A stretch of DNA of 32,471 nucleotides from Alphaproteobacteria bacterium (GCA_004292755.1 RDXE01000067.1:1-32471), one strand, 5' to 3'; positions 9,737-19,634 are shown, numbered from the stretch's first letter. The notes: generated by a model not told the origin, from the letters alone. Program-made: numbers and translations.

Positions 9737-11629
9737 CTATCCTGAGGCGGTGCTGGAGGGAGGGGCCGTGCCAGCCGAAACCCGGAAGCCCAAGTCGACC
9801 AATCGCCCATCATTCAAGCGGAAGAAGTTCTGCGGGCGGGCAGCATTGCGCAGCAGGATGCTGTAGATGGCCAGCACCAGCTTCTCCAGCGGCGTGGCGC
9901 CGGAATGGGCGACCACGGTTTCGTGGCCGACCACGATCTTCACACTGTCTGGGTCAATCGGCACACCAAGGGCTGCCAGTTCGCGGGCGACGATGCGCAG
10001 GTCTGGCTGTTGGCGGAACCCATAGGTGGCAACCGCGCGCCAGAAGCCTGGATTGTCGCCATCGCCGCGCAACAGCGGCTGCAGTTGGCTGCCATCACCA
10101 TCGGTATCGCCCAGGGTGATCCGATCGCGCGCGGGCACGAAGGGCTTGTCCGCAATCTCGATGGTCAGCATCACGATGGTGTCGGGAATCGTCGAGGTCG
10201 CCTCAATCCACTGCAGCAGCAAGGGCGGCACACCAGACTTCGCCCTGGTGAGGAAGAGGGCGCCACCGGGCACGCGGGTGACGACTTTAACGCCGATTGG
10301 GCAGCCGCCACGCTGGGCATCCGCCTCGATGCCGCGGCGATGCAGACGCACCCCACTCACCCACGCAAGGCCAATCAGCGCAATGCTGGTGCCCATGGCG
10401 GCTGTTACCCAGCCGCCATCGATAAACTTGCCGAGGGTGGCGCCGAGGAACATCAAATCAATGGCGAGGAACCCAAACAAGGCAAGGCGGAGCCAGGATT
10501 TCACCAGCCGGGTCAACAGTGCTGTGGTCAACACCATCGTGCCAGCCACTGCCAACCCGTAGGCGGAGGCCATTTTGTCCGACGTGCCAAAGCCATGGAC
10601 CAGCAGCACAGCCGCAACCAGCAAGGCCGAATTGGCGACCCGAACATAGACCTGTCCGCGGCCATGGGCGGAGGTGTGGTCGATGCGCATACGCGGCCAC
10701 CAGTTCAGCGCCACCGCCTGAAAGCCAAGCGAGAACACGCCAGTGATCACGGCTTGGCTGGCAATGATGGTCGCGAGAGTGGCCAACACCACCATCGGCA
10801 GGGTCAGGATGTCCGGCACTTGGGCGTAGAACGGATTGGCGACCAGCGGCTCGCGCAGCACAATCGCCGCTTGCCCAAGGTACTGGAGCGCCAGAGCTGG
10901 CATGACGATGAAAATCCACGCCACCCGGATCGGTTTGCGGCCGACATGGCCAAGGTCGGCGTAAAGCGCCTCCCCACCCGTGACGGTGAGAAACACGGCC
11001 CCCAGAAGCACGACGGCCTTGTCTGGCCGGTGCAGCAGGGTGGTCAGCCCTTCCATCGGGTTGAATGCGCGCAGCACCTCAGGGGTTTGGACCATGGAGA
11101 AAAAGCCAACCACCCCCAACGTCACAAACCAAACCAGGGTGATCGGGCCAAACCAGCGGCCCACGGCATCGGTGCCCCGAAACTGCACCGCGAACAGCCC
11201 GACGAGGATTGCTGTGGTGATCCAGGTGGCCCAGTGGCGGGCGTCGGGCCACACCTCTTTCAACCCTTCAACGGCCGAGAGTACGGAGATGGCAGGGGTA
11301 AGCGCACCGTCGGCGACCAGCATGGCAGCGCCGCAAATGCCCATCACCACCACAGGCACCTTGCGGCGTCCCGCCAGCGCCGCCAGTGCCAGAATGCCAC
11401 CCTCACCATTGTTGTCGAAGCGCAGCACGACCAGGACGTACTTCACCAGCACGACCAGGATCAGGCTCCAGATCATCAAGGAAGCAACGCCGATGGCTTC
11501 CACCGCACCGGCCGCATGCGCGCCTTCCCGAAAGGCGTAGAGCGGAGAGGTCCCGATGTCGCCATACACCACACCCAACGCCGTCAGCAGGCGTCGTGTG
11601 TCCCAAGAGCCATTGTCAGCTTTCGACAT
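9737..11629 (-). CDS. kup: Kup-type low-affinity potassium uptake transporter
   Basis: A 630-residue inner-membrane K+ importer of the KUP/HAK/KT family, generally proton coupled. The family signature GVVYGDIGTSPLYAF lies at residues 19-33, followed by about 12 membrane helices to roughly residue 440. A soluble C-terminal domain beginning near VTRVPGGALFLT completes it. Length is typical. The open frame begins at a TTG at 11650; I prefer ATG 11629 because family members start close to it, although the ribosome-binding site (AGG about 12 bases upstream) is poor. The gene stands alone: 79 bases separate it from the dehydrogenase start and 80 from the ppx stop, all on the minus strand. Confidence 0.95.
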   Translation of the reverse strand: MSKADNGSWDTRRLLTALGVVYGDIGTSPLYAFREGAHAAGAVEAIGVASLMIWSLILVVLVKYVLVVLRFDNNGEGGILALAALAGRRKVPVVVMGICGAAMLVADGALTPAISVLSAVEGLKEVWPDARHWATWITTAILVGLFAVQFRGTDAVGRWFGPITLVWFVTLGVVGFFSMVQTPEVLRAFNPMEGLTTLLHRPDKAVVLLGAVFLTVTGGEALYADLGHVGRKPIRVAWIFIVMPALALQYLGQAAIVLREPLVANPFYAQVPDILTLPMVVLATLATIIASQAVITGVFSLGFQAVALNWWPRMRIDHTSAHGRGQVYVRVANSALLVAAVLLVHGFGTSDKMASAYGLAVAGTMVLTTALLTRLVKSWLRLALFGFLAIDLMFLGATLGKFIDGGWVTAAMGTSIALIGLAWVSGVRLHRRGIEADAQRGGCPIGVKVVTRVPGGALFLTRAKSGVPPLLLQWIEATSTIPDTIVMLTIEIADKPFVPARDRITLGDTDGDGSQLQPLLRGDGDNPGFWRAVATYGFRQQPDLRIVARELAALGVPIDPDSVKIVVGHETVVAHSGATPLEKLVLAIYSILLRNAARPQNFFRLNDGRLVDLGFRVSAGTAPPSSTASG

Positions 11630-11709
11630 CGGTTCGGGCGACCTGTTCAATCACGATCCGCGACGCGACACTGGCGCCTTATTCCCTACATTGGCAAGGG
11701 GATGCGGTG

Positions 11710-13317
11710 CTATGTCCCTGATAGCGGCTCGGCGGGTATGGCTGGCGGGGCCGACGGCGCACGCTCCACCACCATCACCTGCCCTTGGCGATCCATGGTT
11801 TTCGCCAGAGCGTCGACCCGGCGGTCGAGGGCATCACCGGCAAGCATGACGCCGCTGGAGCCGATGCTGAGGCGCAATGTGTCAGGCTCGACCACCAGAG
11901 CGCTGTCGGTCAGCACCGAGGTGGCACCACCCGAGAGAGTGAACGCGAGGCGCAGCCCAAGACCAACCCGTACCGCCTGGCGTGATAGCTCATCGCCGGC
12001 GACCCGCCGCGCCACCGCCACCTCTGGCCCTTCGAGCGGACCGCCATAGCGGGCGCAGAGCGCCAAGGCCAGAAAGCCACGACCGGGGTGGTCGATGCCC
12101 GTCACCGGCAAGTGCAACGCTCGTTCATACGCGTGGCGCGCGCGGTAGTCGGGATGCTCCACCCATGCGATGTCTGAAAGTTGGCAGGCAGCGCGGGTCA
12201 AGCGCAGCGCCTGGGCGGAAAAGTCCTCCAGCACGGGCTTCAGGAACTGCTTGAGCTGCTCCACCGAGAATTGAAACCGCCCACCGCCCGCAATCGCCGC
12301 CAGCGCCATCTCCAGCGGGTCGCTTCTGCGTTCGGAGGGTGGCAGTTGATCATAAAGGCACCCTTCCCGCAGGCCGTTGGCGGAGAACACCAGCCGCGAG
12401 GGTGGCGCCTGACGCAGCACCTCAAACAGAGTGAGGGCGGCAAGTGGCAGCGAGTCCGCCCGGCGTCGGGACACTGCGGGCAGACGGCGCACCTTGTCCC
12501 GCGGCAGCCGGATCATCGCCTCCAACAGGCGGAGCGCGTCGTGTGTGTTCACGCTGTAGTGGTGAATGACGTGGAGTGGATAATCCAACCGATCCATCAT
12601 CACCCGCGCGAGGCTCCGCCACGACCCACCGACGGCGTAGAACTCCCGATCCCGCAGATTCCTGATCCAGGGCAGGCGCGCCAATTCCGCCCGCACAATT
12701 CGGCGGGTCTCGCGCAAATCCCCTCCAGACAGGTCAGCCAGCCGCAGCGGACCGAGCGGCAGGGTGGCGTGATCCCCTGCCCCACCGCCGCGGATGTCCA
12801 CCAACTCCAGAGAGCCGCCTCCGAGATCACCCACCAAACCATCGGCCTCGGGGATGCCCGAGAGAACACCCCAGGCAGACAGCCGCGCCTCTTCCTCGCC
12901 TGAGATGATGCGGATGGTGAAGTGAGCGCGTTCCTGCACGGCGCGGGCAAAGTCCGCACCATTGGCAGCATCGCGGACCGCGGCGGTGGCCAACACATGC
13001 ACCGTGCCGATGCCCATGGCATCAACCAGTCCGCGAAACCGCACCAGATTGTCGAGGGCAAGGCGCACGCCTTCCGGGTCCAACAGGCCGGTGGCGGCAA
13101 GACCGCGGCCGAGGCCGCACATCACCTTCTCATTGAACAGCGGCAGGGGAGCCCTGCCGCCGTCCTGGTAGGCCACCAACCGAATGGAGTTGGAGCCAAT
13201 GTCGATCACAGCCACCCGCCCCTCTGCCACCCGCGCGACGGCAGCGACAGCGGCAGCGGCAACAGCACTACCCCTGGGTCTTGCGAGCACGACCGGCCCC
13301 GCTCTTCTTGGAGGCAC
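11710..13317 (-). CDS. ppx: Exopolyphosphatase / guanosine pentaphosphate phosphatase (Ppx/GppA)
   Basis: This cytoplasmic enzyme releases phosphate from polyphosphate ends (Ppx) or converts pppGpp to ppGpp (GppA). It belongs to the actin-like ATPase fold: phosphate-1 motif [10 protein letters not shown] (39-48), GLGRGL, SGEEEA with the catalytic Glu (139-144), DLGGGSLEL (164-172) and VGGSWR. A C-terminal HD-like region follows. The GTG at 13317 gives 535 residues and overlaps the 3' end of ppk by 50 bases. The first 33 residues are alanine-rich and not family-like, so a later GTG, at 13290 or 13230, may be the real start. Being next to ppk, it probably balances polyphosphate synthesis with breakdown. 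Confidence 0.93.
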   Translation of the reverse strand: MPPRRAGPVVLARPRGSAVAAAAVAAVARVAEGRVAVIDIGSNSIRLVAYQDGGRAPLPLFNEKVMCGLGRGLAATGLLDPEGVRLALDNLVRFRGLVDAMGIGTVHVLATAAVRDAANGADFARAVQERAHFTIRIISGEEEARLSAWGVLSGIPEADGLVGDLGGGSLELVDIRGGGAGDHATLPLGPLRLADLSGGDLRETRRIVRAELARLPWIRNLRDREFYAVGGSWRSLARVMMDRLDYPLHVIHHYSVNTHDALRLLEAMIRLPRDKVRRLPAVSRRRADSLPLAALTLFEVLRQAPPSRLVFSANGLREGCLYDQLPPSERRSDPLEMALAAIAGGGRFQFSVEQLKQFLKPVLEDFSAQALRLTRAACQLSDIAWVEHPDYRARHAYERALHLPVTGIDHPGRGFLALALCARYGGPLEGPEVAVARRVAGDELSRQAVRVGLGLRLAFTLSGGATSVLTDSALVVEPDTLRLSIGSSGVMLAGDALDRRVDALAKTMDRQGQVMVVERAPSAPPAIPAEPLSGT

Positions 13318-15394
13318 TGCCCCGCCCGGACAGGCTCGGATTGGTCATAAAGAACAAGTGGGCCGATACTGCATCCGGGCCACTCTCTGGCGGCAACCAA
13401 GTTGCATCGGATTGCAGCCGCCAGGAATGCGCGGTGTCGCGCAGGTTCACTGCCATGATTTGGTCCAGCACTTGGCTGTGGCAGGTTGGATTTTCGATTG
13501 GGATCAAGGTTTCCACCCGTCGGTCGAGGTTGCGCGGCATCCAGTCGGCCGAGGAAATGAACACCCGCGCCTTCGGGGACGGCAGACCAGCGCCAGCGCC
13601 AAAACACACCACGCGGGAGTGCTCCAGGAACCGCCCGATGATCGACCGCACCCGGATACGATCCGACACGCCCGGTACCCCTGGACGCAAGCAGCAAATG
13701 CCACGCACCACGAGATCAATCTCCACTCCCGCTTGGGAGGCGCGGTAGAGCGCGTCAATGATCTCCGGGTCGACCAGACTGTTCATCTTCGCCCAGATCG
13801 CTGCCGGGCGCCCAGCAGTGGCATGGGCGACCTCATCCGCGATCAGGCGCAGCAGGGTCGGTCGCAGCGTGATCGGCGCCATCGCCAGCTTGTCCAACAC
13901 CTCGGGCTGGGCATAGCCCGTCATGAAGTTGAACATACGGGCAGCATCGCGGCAGAGATCCGGATCGCAGGTGAAAAACGACAAGTCGGTGTAAATCCGA
14001 GCCGTAATCGGGTGATAGTTGCCAGTACCAAAATGAACGTAGGAGCGTAGAGAGCCACTTTCACGCCGTACCACCTGTGAAATCTTGGCATGAGTCTTCA
14101 GATCAATAAAGCCATAAACCACTTGCACTCCCGCCCGCTCCAGATCGCGCGCCCAGCGAATGTTAGCCTCTTCATCAAAGCGGGCTTTCAATTCCACCAG
14201 CGCAGTGACGGACTTGCCAGCTTCGGCCGCATCAATCAGCGCGCGGACGATCGGGCTGTCATCGGAGGTGCGGTACAGGGTTTGCTTGATCGCCACCACG
14301 GCAGGGTCCAGCGCTGCCTGGCGAACAAACTGCACCACCACGTCAAAGCTCTCATAAGGGTGGTGGACGATGATATCCTTGGCTCGGATCGCAGCAAAAC
14401 AGTCGCCGCCGAAATCACGAATCCGCTCCGGGAAGCGGGGGATGTAGGGAACGAACTTCAGCTCCGGTCGATCATCGACGATCAACTGCTTGATGTCGGC
14501 CAGACCGACCAGACTGTTGATGCGATAAACATCAGCGTCTTCCACCCGAAGCTGCTCTTGGACAAAGTCCTCCAACTCCTGCGGGGTATCGGCGGCGACA
14601 GCAAGGCGAATCGTGTGACCGCGCCGACGGCGCTTCAGCGCGCTTTCAAACAGGCGCACCAAGTCTTCCGCTTCTTCTTCGATTTCCATCTCGCTGTCGC
14701 GATTGATGCGGAACAAGCCACGACCGGTGATGTGGAACGATGGGAACAGGCGGTCCAGGAAGCGCTCAATCAATTCCTCAATGGCGACAAAGCGGATGCC
14801 GTCACCGGGCAGCCGGATAAAGCGCGGAATCTGCTGCGGTACGGGCACCAGTGCCCGCAGTTGCCGTTGATCGATGGAGCGCACCAACTGCAGCACCAAG
14901 GCGGTCCCGCGGTTGGGAATGAAGGGAAATGGGTGCGCCGGATCGACCGCCAATGGGGTCAACACCGGGAACACTTGATCCAGGAAGAACGCCGACAGCC
15001 ACGCAATGTCCTCAGGCGAAGCAGCCGCAGGATCGACCAGCTGGATCCCCTCGGCCAGGATTTCCTCGCGCAGCAGGGCAAACATGCGGTCCTGCTCGGC
15101 GATCAACTCGCGCGCCATCGCCCGCACGGCTTCCAACTGGGCGACCGGCGTCAGACCATCCTGGCTGGTTTCTTCGATCCCAGCGGCGATCTGGCCCTTC
15201 AGACCAGCGACCCGGACCATAAAGAACTCATCCAGGTTGCTGTCCGAGATCGACAGGAAGCGCAACCGCTCTAACAGCGGATGGCGAGTGTTCGCACACT
15301 CCCCCAGGACCCGCATGTTGAATGCCAGCCAGGAGAGTTCCCGATTGATGAACCGATCCGGCAGTTGTGACGGCACGGGGCTGGGCGTGGTCAT
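13268..15394 (-). CDS. ppk: Polyphosphate kinase 1
   Basis: Ppk1 reversibly moves the terminal phosphate of ATP onto polyphosphate and is often membrane associated. The 708 residues match the usual length. The N-terminal segment [13 protein letters not shown] is characteristic. The two catalytic histidines sit in the phospholipase-D-like motifs: LKTHAKI (His 435, autophosphorylated in the family) and LEHSRV (His 592), 157 residues apart as in the E. coli enzyme. The intervening YVHFGTGNY and IYTDLSFFT segments and the later [14 protein letters not shown] run are family hallmarks. The gene starts 84 bases after the hdaA stop, with AAAGG close to ATG 15394. It overlaps ppx at its 3' end, which suggests coupled translation of the synthesis and degradation enzymes. 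Confidence 0.97.
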   Translation of the reverse strand: MTTPSPVPSQLPDRFINRELSWLAFNMRVLGECANTRHPLLERLRFLSISDSNLDEFFMVRVAGLKGQIAAGIEETSQDGLTPVAQLEAVRAMARELIAEQDRMFALLREEILAEGIQLVDPAAASPEDIAWLSAFFLDQVFPVLTPLAVDPAHPFPFIPNRGTALVLQLVRSIDQRQLRALVPVPQQIPRFIRLPGDGIRFVAIEELIERFLDRLFPSFHITGRGLFRINRDSEMEIEEEAEDLVRLFESALKRRRRGHTIRLAVAADTPQELEDFVQEQLRVEDADVYRINSLVGLADIKQLIVDDRPELKFVPYIPRFPERIRDFGGDCFAAIRAKDIIVHHPYESFDVVVQFVRQAALDPAVVAIKQTLYRTSDDSPIVRALIDAAEAGKSVTALVELKARFDEEANIRWARDLERAGVQVVYGFIDLKTHAKISQVVRRESGSLRSYVHFGTGNYHPITARIYTDLSFFTCDPDLCRDAARMFNFMTGYAQPEVLDKLAMAPITLRPTLLRLIADEVAHATAGRPAAIWAKMNSLVDPEIIDALYRASQAGVEIDLVVRGICCLRPGVPGVSDRIRVRSIIGRFLEHSRVVCFGAGAGLPSPKARVFISSADWMPRNLDRRVETLIPIENPTCHSQVLDQIMAVNLRDTAHSWRLQSDATWLPPESGPDAVSAHLFFMTNPSLSGRGSASKKSGAGRARKTQG

Positions 15395-15478
15395 AGGCTC
15401 TGGCCTTTGTCAGTCAGCAGGGAGTGAGAGGGGGTAGCACCCTCGGCGCCCAACCCCCGTGACGTTTTGATGATGGAG

Positions 15479-16132
15479 TCATGACGGATCGGTCGCCAGT
15501 TGGGCAACCACTTGGCGCGCCAGACTGACGGTTGCCCGTCGGTGCGTCCTCAAAGACAGCTCATCCAGCAGCGTGATCGCCGTGGCGGCAGCGGCGGCGC
15601 TGCGCTCCAGATGACGGGTGAACAACTGAACCACGGCCGGGTTGATCACCAATTGGCGATCATGGGCGTGCTTCAGCAGCAACCCTTCCATCAACGCATC
15701 GTCGGGGGCGGCAATCTCTGCCACGGCCACCGTCGCCAGACGGGAGGTCAGGTCCTTGAGCCGAAATGGCCACTGGGTGGGTGGCGTGCGGGCCAGTAGC
15801 AACACACTGCCAGCCGTCTCTGCCTGTTGATTAAGGCAGTGCAGCAACGGGGCAGCGGGGGCTTGGTCGGCATGGTCGATCACCAACGCGGCTGCCGTTA
15901 GGTCGCCTTGGAGGTCGGGTCCATCGACAACGGCAGCGCCCGTGCGGGCCGCCCACACCAAGGCCAAGTGACTTTTGCCGCTGCCAGCAGGGCCCACCAG
16001 CGCCAACCGACGCTGCGGCCAGTCTGGCCAGCGATCAATCCAGGCGGCGGCAAGCTCGTTGGCACCTGTGATTAAAAAGTCCCGATCACTCAGATGGGGT
16101 CGCACCGGTAACGGCAGCACATACTGCGTCAT
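15479..16132 (-). CDS. hdaA: DnaA-related regulatory inactivator HdaA
   Basis: HdaA binds the DNA polymerase sliding clamp and stimulates ATP hydrolysis by DnaA, preventing re-initiation of replication. The 217-residue AAA+ protein lacks the DNA-binding domain of DnaA, as expected. The N-terminal QYVLPL fits the clamp-binding hexapeptide (Q-x-x-L-P-L). Walker A is GPAGSGKS (47-54) and the Walker B region is LVIDHAD (83-89), followed by the WPFRLKDLTSRL segment typical of Hda, where DnaA has its sensor 1 and arginine-finger region. Its ATG overlaps the stop of the AI-2E permease gene by four bases (ATGA). The order permease-hdaA-ppk-ppx is common in alphaproteobacteria. Confidence 0.92.
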   Translation of the reverse strand: MTQYVLPLPVRPHLSDRDFLITGANELAAAWIDRWPDWPQRRLALVGPAGSGKSHLALVWAARTGAAVVDGPDLQGDLTAAALVIDHADQAPAAPLLHCLNQQAETAGSVLLLARTPPTQWPFRLKDLTSRLATVAVAEIAAPDDALMEGLLLKHAHDRQLVINPAVVQLFTRHLERSAAAAATAITLLDELSLRTHRRATVSLARQVVAQLATDPS

Positions 16133-17226
16133 GGGGGCCCGATGCGAGGATCAAACAGCGGGCTTTGGAGATATCGGTCGATGGCGAAGCGAATCAGCAC
16201 CCCGGCAACCGCTGCAACGGGAATCGCGAGCAACAGACCGAGGAACCCAAACAGGCTGCCGCCCGCCAACAGTGCGAAAATCACCCATACCGGGTGCAGG
16301 CCAACGCGGTCCCCCACGAGAACCGGCTGCAGCACATAGCCTTCCATGATCTGCCCGGTGAAGAACACCGCGGCGACCAGTGCAATCGGCAACCATGTGT
16401 CAAACTGCAAGAACGCCAACCCGACCGAAGACACCAACCCAATCAGCGCGCCGACATAGGGGATGAAGGAGAGCACCCCAGTCGCCACACCAATCAGCAG
16501 CCCAAACTCCAGCCCAACCAGCCCGAGGCCGATCGCATAGTACGTTGCCAGCACACAGCACAGGGTGGCTTGGCCGCGGATATAGCCAGCAAGAGTGCGG
16601 TCAATCTCCCGCACTTGAGTGCGGATGGTGACGACAGACTGGCGCGGCAGCCAGGAATCCAGGCGTGCCACCAAGTCATCCCAATCACGCAGCAGATAAA
16701 AGGTAACCACCGGAGTGATGAACACCAGGGAGAGCAGGTTGACCAAGGCCAAGCTACCGGTGAGCACCTGAGCCACCACACGGACCAGCCGGGCCGCCTG
16801 CTCGCTGATCACTCCCGGCAGGTTCTGGGCGACAAAATCCTTGGCGGAACGCCCCTCAAATAGGTTGAGGTTGTACTCGCGATCCAAGGTCTCCACCCAT
16901 CCCAGCAAATCTTGGACGCGACGCGCCAGACCCTCACTGGTTTGCGGCAAACTGGCGAGCAGCTGACCGACCTGGGATTGAATCATCGGGGCCAGCAGCG
17001 CGATGCCCACCACCAACACCAGGGACGCGAGGAGAATCAGCCCAATGGCGGTGACGCCGCGCGGTACCCGCAAGGCGACTAGGCGATGGGCCAGAGGGTT
17101 CAGCAGATAGGCGATGGTTGCCCCGGCGACGAATGGCAACAGAATGTCGCTCAAGCGCCAGAGCGAAAGCACCGCCAGCGCCAGCAGTACCACCCAGAAC
17201 ACTGACCGCCATGGCATCGCATTCAT
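16129..17226 (-). CDS. AI-2E / PerM family membrane transporter
   Basis: A 365-residue inner-membrane protein with about seven to eight helices: two near the start, one near residue 60, a soluble middle stretch around residues 90-150 and a cluster in the second half. The second half contains IPYVGALIGL and LVGDRVGLHPVWVIFALLAGG, both characteristic of the AI-2E transporter (PerM, YhhT, TqsA) family. Members export small molecules or act as Na+/H+ antiporters; the substrate here is unknown. ATG 17226 follows GGGAG at a good distance and overlaps the TGA of the upstream phosphatidyltransferase (ATGA). The longer frame to 17337 lies inside that gene and is rejected. It is also coupled to hdaA downstream. 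Confidence 0.92.
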   Translation of the reverse strand: MNAMPWRSVFWVVLLALAVLSLWRLSDILLPFVAGATIAYLLNPLAHRLVALRVPRGVTAIGLILLASLVLVVGIALLAPMIQSQVGQLLASLPQTSEGLARRVQDLLGWVETLDREYNLNLFEGRSAKDFVAQNLPGVISEQAARLVRVVAQVLTGSLALVNLLSLVFITPVVTFYLLRDWDDLVARLDSWLPRQSVVTIRTQVREIDRTLAGYIRGQATLCCVLATYYAIGLGLVGLEFGLLIGVATGVLSFIPYVGALIGLVSSVGLAFLQFDTWLPIALVAAVFFTGQIMEGYVLQPVLVGDRVGLHPVWVIFALLAGGSLFGFLGLLLAIPVAAVAGVLIRFAIDRYLQSPLFDPRIGPP

Positions 17227-17798
17227 GCGCCTGTCTCCCTTGGCGTGCGGCGGTTCTGCTGTACCCGCTGCCACCCCTTCATTCCATAGGCAACCCCACT
17301 TGCCAAGGTGGTCGCGGCGGTTGCCCAGACCAACCAAGCCGGGTTGATCACCGGTTCGATCAACGCTCCCACAACACCCAAAACATAAGCAAAAAGAATA
17401 ATTTGCGCTGTCGTATTAAGTTTTGAAATGAACAACGGTTCAATGGGAGGGGGCCGGTGGCTGAGGTGAAACGCAGCCACGACCCCGACGATCATGACAT
17501 CGCGCACCACCATCAACACAACCAGCCACAGTGGCAGCATCTCAATCCAGGACAATGCTAGGCCGACTGTGACCAGCAGCGCCTTGTCCGCCAGCGGATC
17601 GAGATAGCCACCAAGTCGGGTTCGGGCGTTGCACAGCCGGGCAATTGCGCCGTCAAGGGCATCGGTCACGCCCGCGATCACGAAGGCGAGAAAGGCGACG
17701 GCCAGACGCCGGTCCAACACCGCATCCACAGCAATCGGCACCAGTCCAAAGCGCAGCAAGGTCAACGCGGTGGGCAGGGCCACCACCAGGGCGCGCAA
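17223..17798 (-). CDS. CDP-alcohol phosphatidyltransferase (PgsA-like)
   Basis: An inner-membrane enzyme that joins a CDP-diacylglycerol-derived phosphatidyl group to an alcohol, probably glycerol 3-phosphate or a related acceptor, in phospholipid synthesis. The family motif D-G-x2-A-R-x8-G-x3-D-x3-D is complete at residues 49-71, preceded by the further conserved Asp 46. About five to six membrane helices are seen in 191 residues. I place the start at TTG 17798, behind a strong AGAGGGAG site, which puts it 59 bases after the DUF2066 stop. The frame is open to a GTG at 17894, but this adds an arginine- and glycine-rich stretch overlapping the upstream gene. Whether it is the main PgsA or a paralogue cannot be decided here. 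Confidence 0.9.
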   Translation of the reverse strand: MRALVVALPTALTLLRFGLVPIAVDAVLDRRLAVAFLAFVIAGVTDALDGAIARLCNARTRLGGYLDPLADKALLVTVGLALSWIEMLPLWLVVLMVVRDVMIVGVVAAFHLSHRPPPIEPLFISKLNTTAQIILFAYVLGVVGALIEPVINPAWLVWATAATTLASGVAYGMKGWQRVQQNRRTPRETGA

Positions 17799-17857
17799 AA
17801 CCCGTCTCCCTCTGACCGCACGCCCCCCGCCGTCCGGGGCACGATGCCGCGGTGGGC

Positions 17858-18910
17858 TCAACGGCTGGGTCCGCCCCGCCGCGCCAGCACCCACTCGCCA
17901 TCCACGTCGGTCAGGGTGAGGTCGCGCTGCCCCAGTGCGGCTTGCAATTGATCGATGGTGCCGGCGTGAGCCACCTCCAGCAGCACGGCTTGGCGGGTGA
18001 TCAGGCGCGGATGCGCGGTGCGGATCAGCGCGATGTCACCCAGGGCGGCGCGCAACGCAATCCAATCGGGCAGGCCGGTAATCGGCGCCCGCACGCTCAA
18101 GGTCCCGTCGGCGCTGCGATCCGGACTGACCAGCGACTGGGCCTTCCAGTCTGCCTCCAGCCGCTGCGAGAGCAGATCGGCTGCCTTGCGGAAGGCATCA
18201 GGCCCATCAATCCGCGCCTCAATCCGCTCGCCATCGCTGCGGCTGGCGGCCAGCAACAAGCCCGCTTCAGCCGAGCCTGTGACCTGGGCGACCATCACAC
18301 CAGCGCGATAGCGTGGCCCAAGAGCGGGGTCGACCACGCCTGCCACCGCACGCTCGACCGTGGTTTCGCGGTCGGCCGGCTCACCGCGCGGTACCAGGAT
18401 CGGCACCAAGCCGGAGCCTCGCAATGCCGCCAGAGCCTCACGCCAGGGATTGTCCTGTTCCCACAGCACCAGACCCGTGGGTGTGCGCCACACCGGCAGC
18501 ACCAGCACCGGTCGCGCCGTTGTCTCGGCGAAGCCGATGCCCGCGTCGCGCAGCAGCGCGCGCACGGCGTCTGGCACGAAGCGAACGGCGATCTGCCCAC
18601 TCCAACGCTGGGCGGCGCTGCGCTCGGAAATGATCTCCAGGCTTTGCACCAAGCTGGCGAGGCCGGCGTCGTCTACCCGGGGCAGACGGGCAAAATCCTC
18701 GCGCCCGGCCAGCCGCTCCAACAGCGCGCGAATGGCGCGCCGCTGCCCCTCCAGCAGGGCTTGATCGCGCGCTTGCGCCGCGGATTGCGCCGAGGCCTCA
18801 ACCGCCAGCCCTGCAATGGTGAAGACATCGGCGCGGACGGGCACCGCTGCCAGCACCAGCATCGCACAGCCAATCAAACGCAAGAGCTTCAATGCCATGG
18901 CGGTTCCCAT
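17858..18910 (-). CDS. DUF2066 domain protein, predicted exported
   Basis: A 350-residue protein with a clear signal peptide: a positive start, a hydrophobic core (about residues 9-22) and likely cleavage after PVRA (residue 27). The mature part opens with DVFTIAGLAVEASAQSAAQARDQA, cut here to its recognisable start DVFTIAGLAVEA, as in DUF2066 proteins, and then shows alternating helices and strands with no membrane segment. It is presumably periplasmic. No function is established for the family. It is the first gene of the minus-strand run leading to ppx and lies divergent from purN across 61 bases. A second ATG at 18898 is possible; the site before either is weak. Confidence 0.85.
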   Translation of the reverse strand: MGTAMALKLLRLIGCAMLVLAAVPVRADVFTIAGLAVEASAQSAAQARDQALLEGQRRAIRALLERLAGREDFARLPRVDDAGLASLVQSLEIISERSAAQRWSGQIAVRFVPDAVRALLRDAGIGFAETTARPVLVLPVWRTPTGLVLWEQDNPWREALAALRGSGLVPILVPRGEPADRETTVERAVAGVVDPALGPRYRAGVMVAQVTGSAEAGLLLAASRSDGERIEARIDGPDAFRKAADLLSQRLEADWKAQSLVSPDRSADGTLSVRAPITGLPDWIALRAALGDIALIRTAHPRLITRQAVLLEVAHAGTIDQLQAALGQRDLTLTDVDGEWVLARRGGPSR

Positions 18911-18971
18911 TCCGGATCGATAGTGTCCCGCCCGGTTCTAGACGATTTCGCCGCGATCTGGGAGGTGGCGC

Positions 18972-19634
18972 ATGCGACGGGTGGGTGTGCTGATCTCCGG
19001 GCGTGGCAGCAATCTCCAGGCCCTCATTGATGCTGCCGCGACGCCGGACTATCCAGCCCAGCTGGTGGTGGTGATCGCCAACCGCGCCGATGCCGGTGGG
19101 TTGGAGCGGGCATCGAAGGCGGGAATACCCACAGTCGTCGTGCCTCATCGTGCCTTCCCCACCCGCGAGGCGTTTGATGCGGCCTTGGATGCGGAGTTGC
19201 GTCGGCACAGCTGCGACCTTGTCTGCCTCGCCGGGTTCATGCGGCTGTTGACCCCCGGCTTTGTTGAGGGGTGGCACAATCGCCTGATCAACATCCACCC
19301 CTCCCTGCTCCCCGCGTTCAAGGGCACCGATGGACCGGGCGATGCGCTGGCGGCCGGGGTGCGGATTGCTGGCTGCACGGTCCATCTGGTGCGCGCTGAG
19401 ATGGATTCCGGACCCATCCTGGTGCAGGCAGCGGTCCCAGTGCTGCCCGGCGATGACCGCACCCGGTTGGCCCAGCGTATTCTTGCTGCCGAACACCAAG
19501 CCTATCCACTGGCCTTGCGGCTGCTGGCCAGTGGGGCGGTGCGGGTGGAGGGCGATCAACTCGTGTTTGCAAACCCAGACGATCAGGCACGGACCGCGCT
19601 GCTGCTGCAATTACCCTTGCCGAGCCAGGGCTGA
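18972..19634 (+). CDS. purN: Phosphoribosylglycinamide formyltransferase PurN
   Basis: PurN transfers a formyl group from 10-formyltetrahydrofolate to glycinamide ribonucleotide, the third step of purine synthesis, in the cytoplasm. The 220-residue protein keeps the phosphate loop GRGSNLQAL (10-18) and the catalytic residues Asn 107 and His 109 (NIHPSLLP), His 138 (CTVHLV) and Asp 145 (EMDSG). The loop after NIHPSLLPAFKG reads TDGPGDALAAG, where family members normally have a D/H-T-H sequence, so two usually conserved residues are replaced. GGGAGG (18960-18965) lies 6 bases before ATG 18972. The expected partner purM is not beside it. The next gene is a 41-residue membrane peptide. Confidence 0.95.
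   Translation: MRRVGVLISGRGSNLQALIDAAATPDYPAQLVVVIANRADAGGLERASKAGIPTVVVPHRAFPTREAFDAALDAELRRHSCDLVCLAGFMRLLTPGFVEGWHNRLINIHPSLLPAFKGTDGPGDALAAGVRIAGCTVHLVRAEMDSGPILVQAAVPVLPGDDRTRLAQRILAAEHQAYPLALRLLASGAVRVEGDQLVFANPDDQARTALLLQLPLPSQG

Noticed and set aside
9905-12049. Long open frame (714 codons) on + opposite kup and ppx
   Set aside because: It is antisense to two well-supported genes, its product is rich in His, Gln and Arg with no family-like segments, and it crosses the boundary between those genes. It is an effect of high GC content.
14090-15274. Long open frame (394 codons) on + opposite ppk
   Set aside because: It lies entirely within the ppk gene, which carries both catalytic histidine motifs; no start signal or domain supports it.
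15430-15458. GGGGGT/ACCCCC repeat between hdaA and ppk
   Set aside because: The loop is long, no T tract follows, and G and C runs pair easily in this GC-rich spacer.
17852-19030. Open frame on + opposite DUF2066 and running into purN
   Set aside because: It overlaps the purN start in another frame and is antisense to the signal-peptide-bearing DUF2066 gene.
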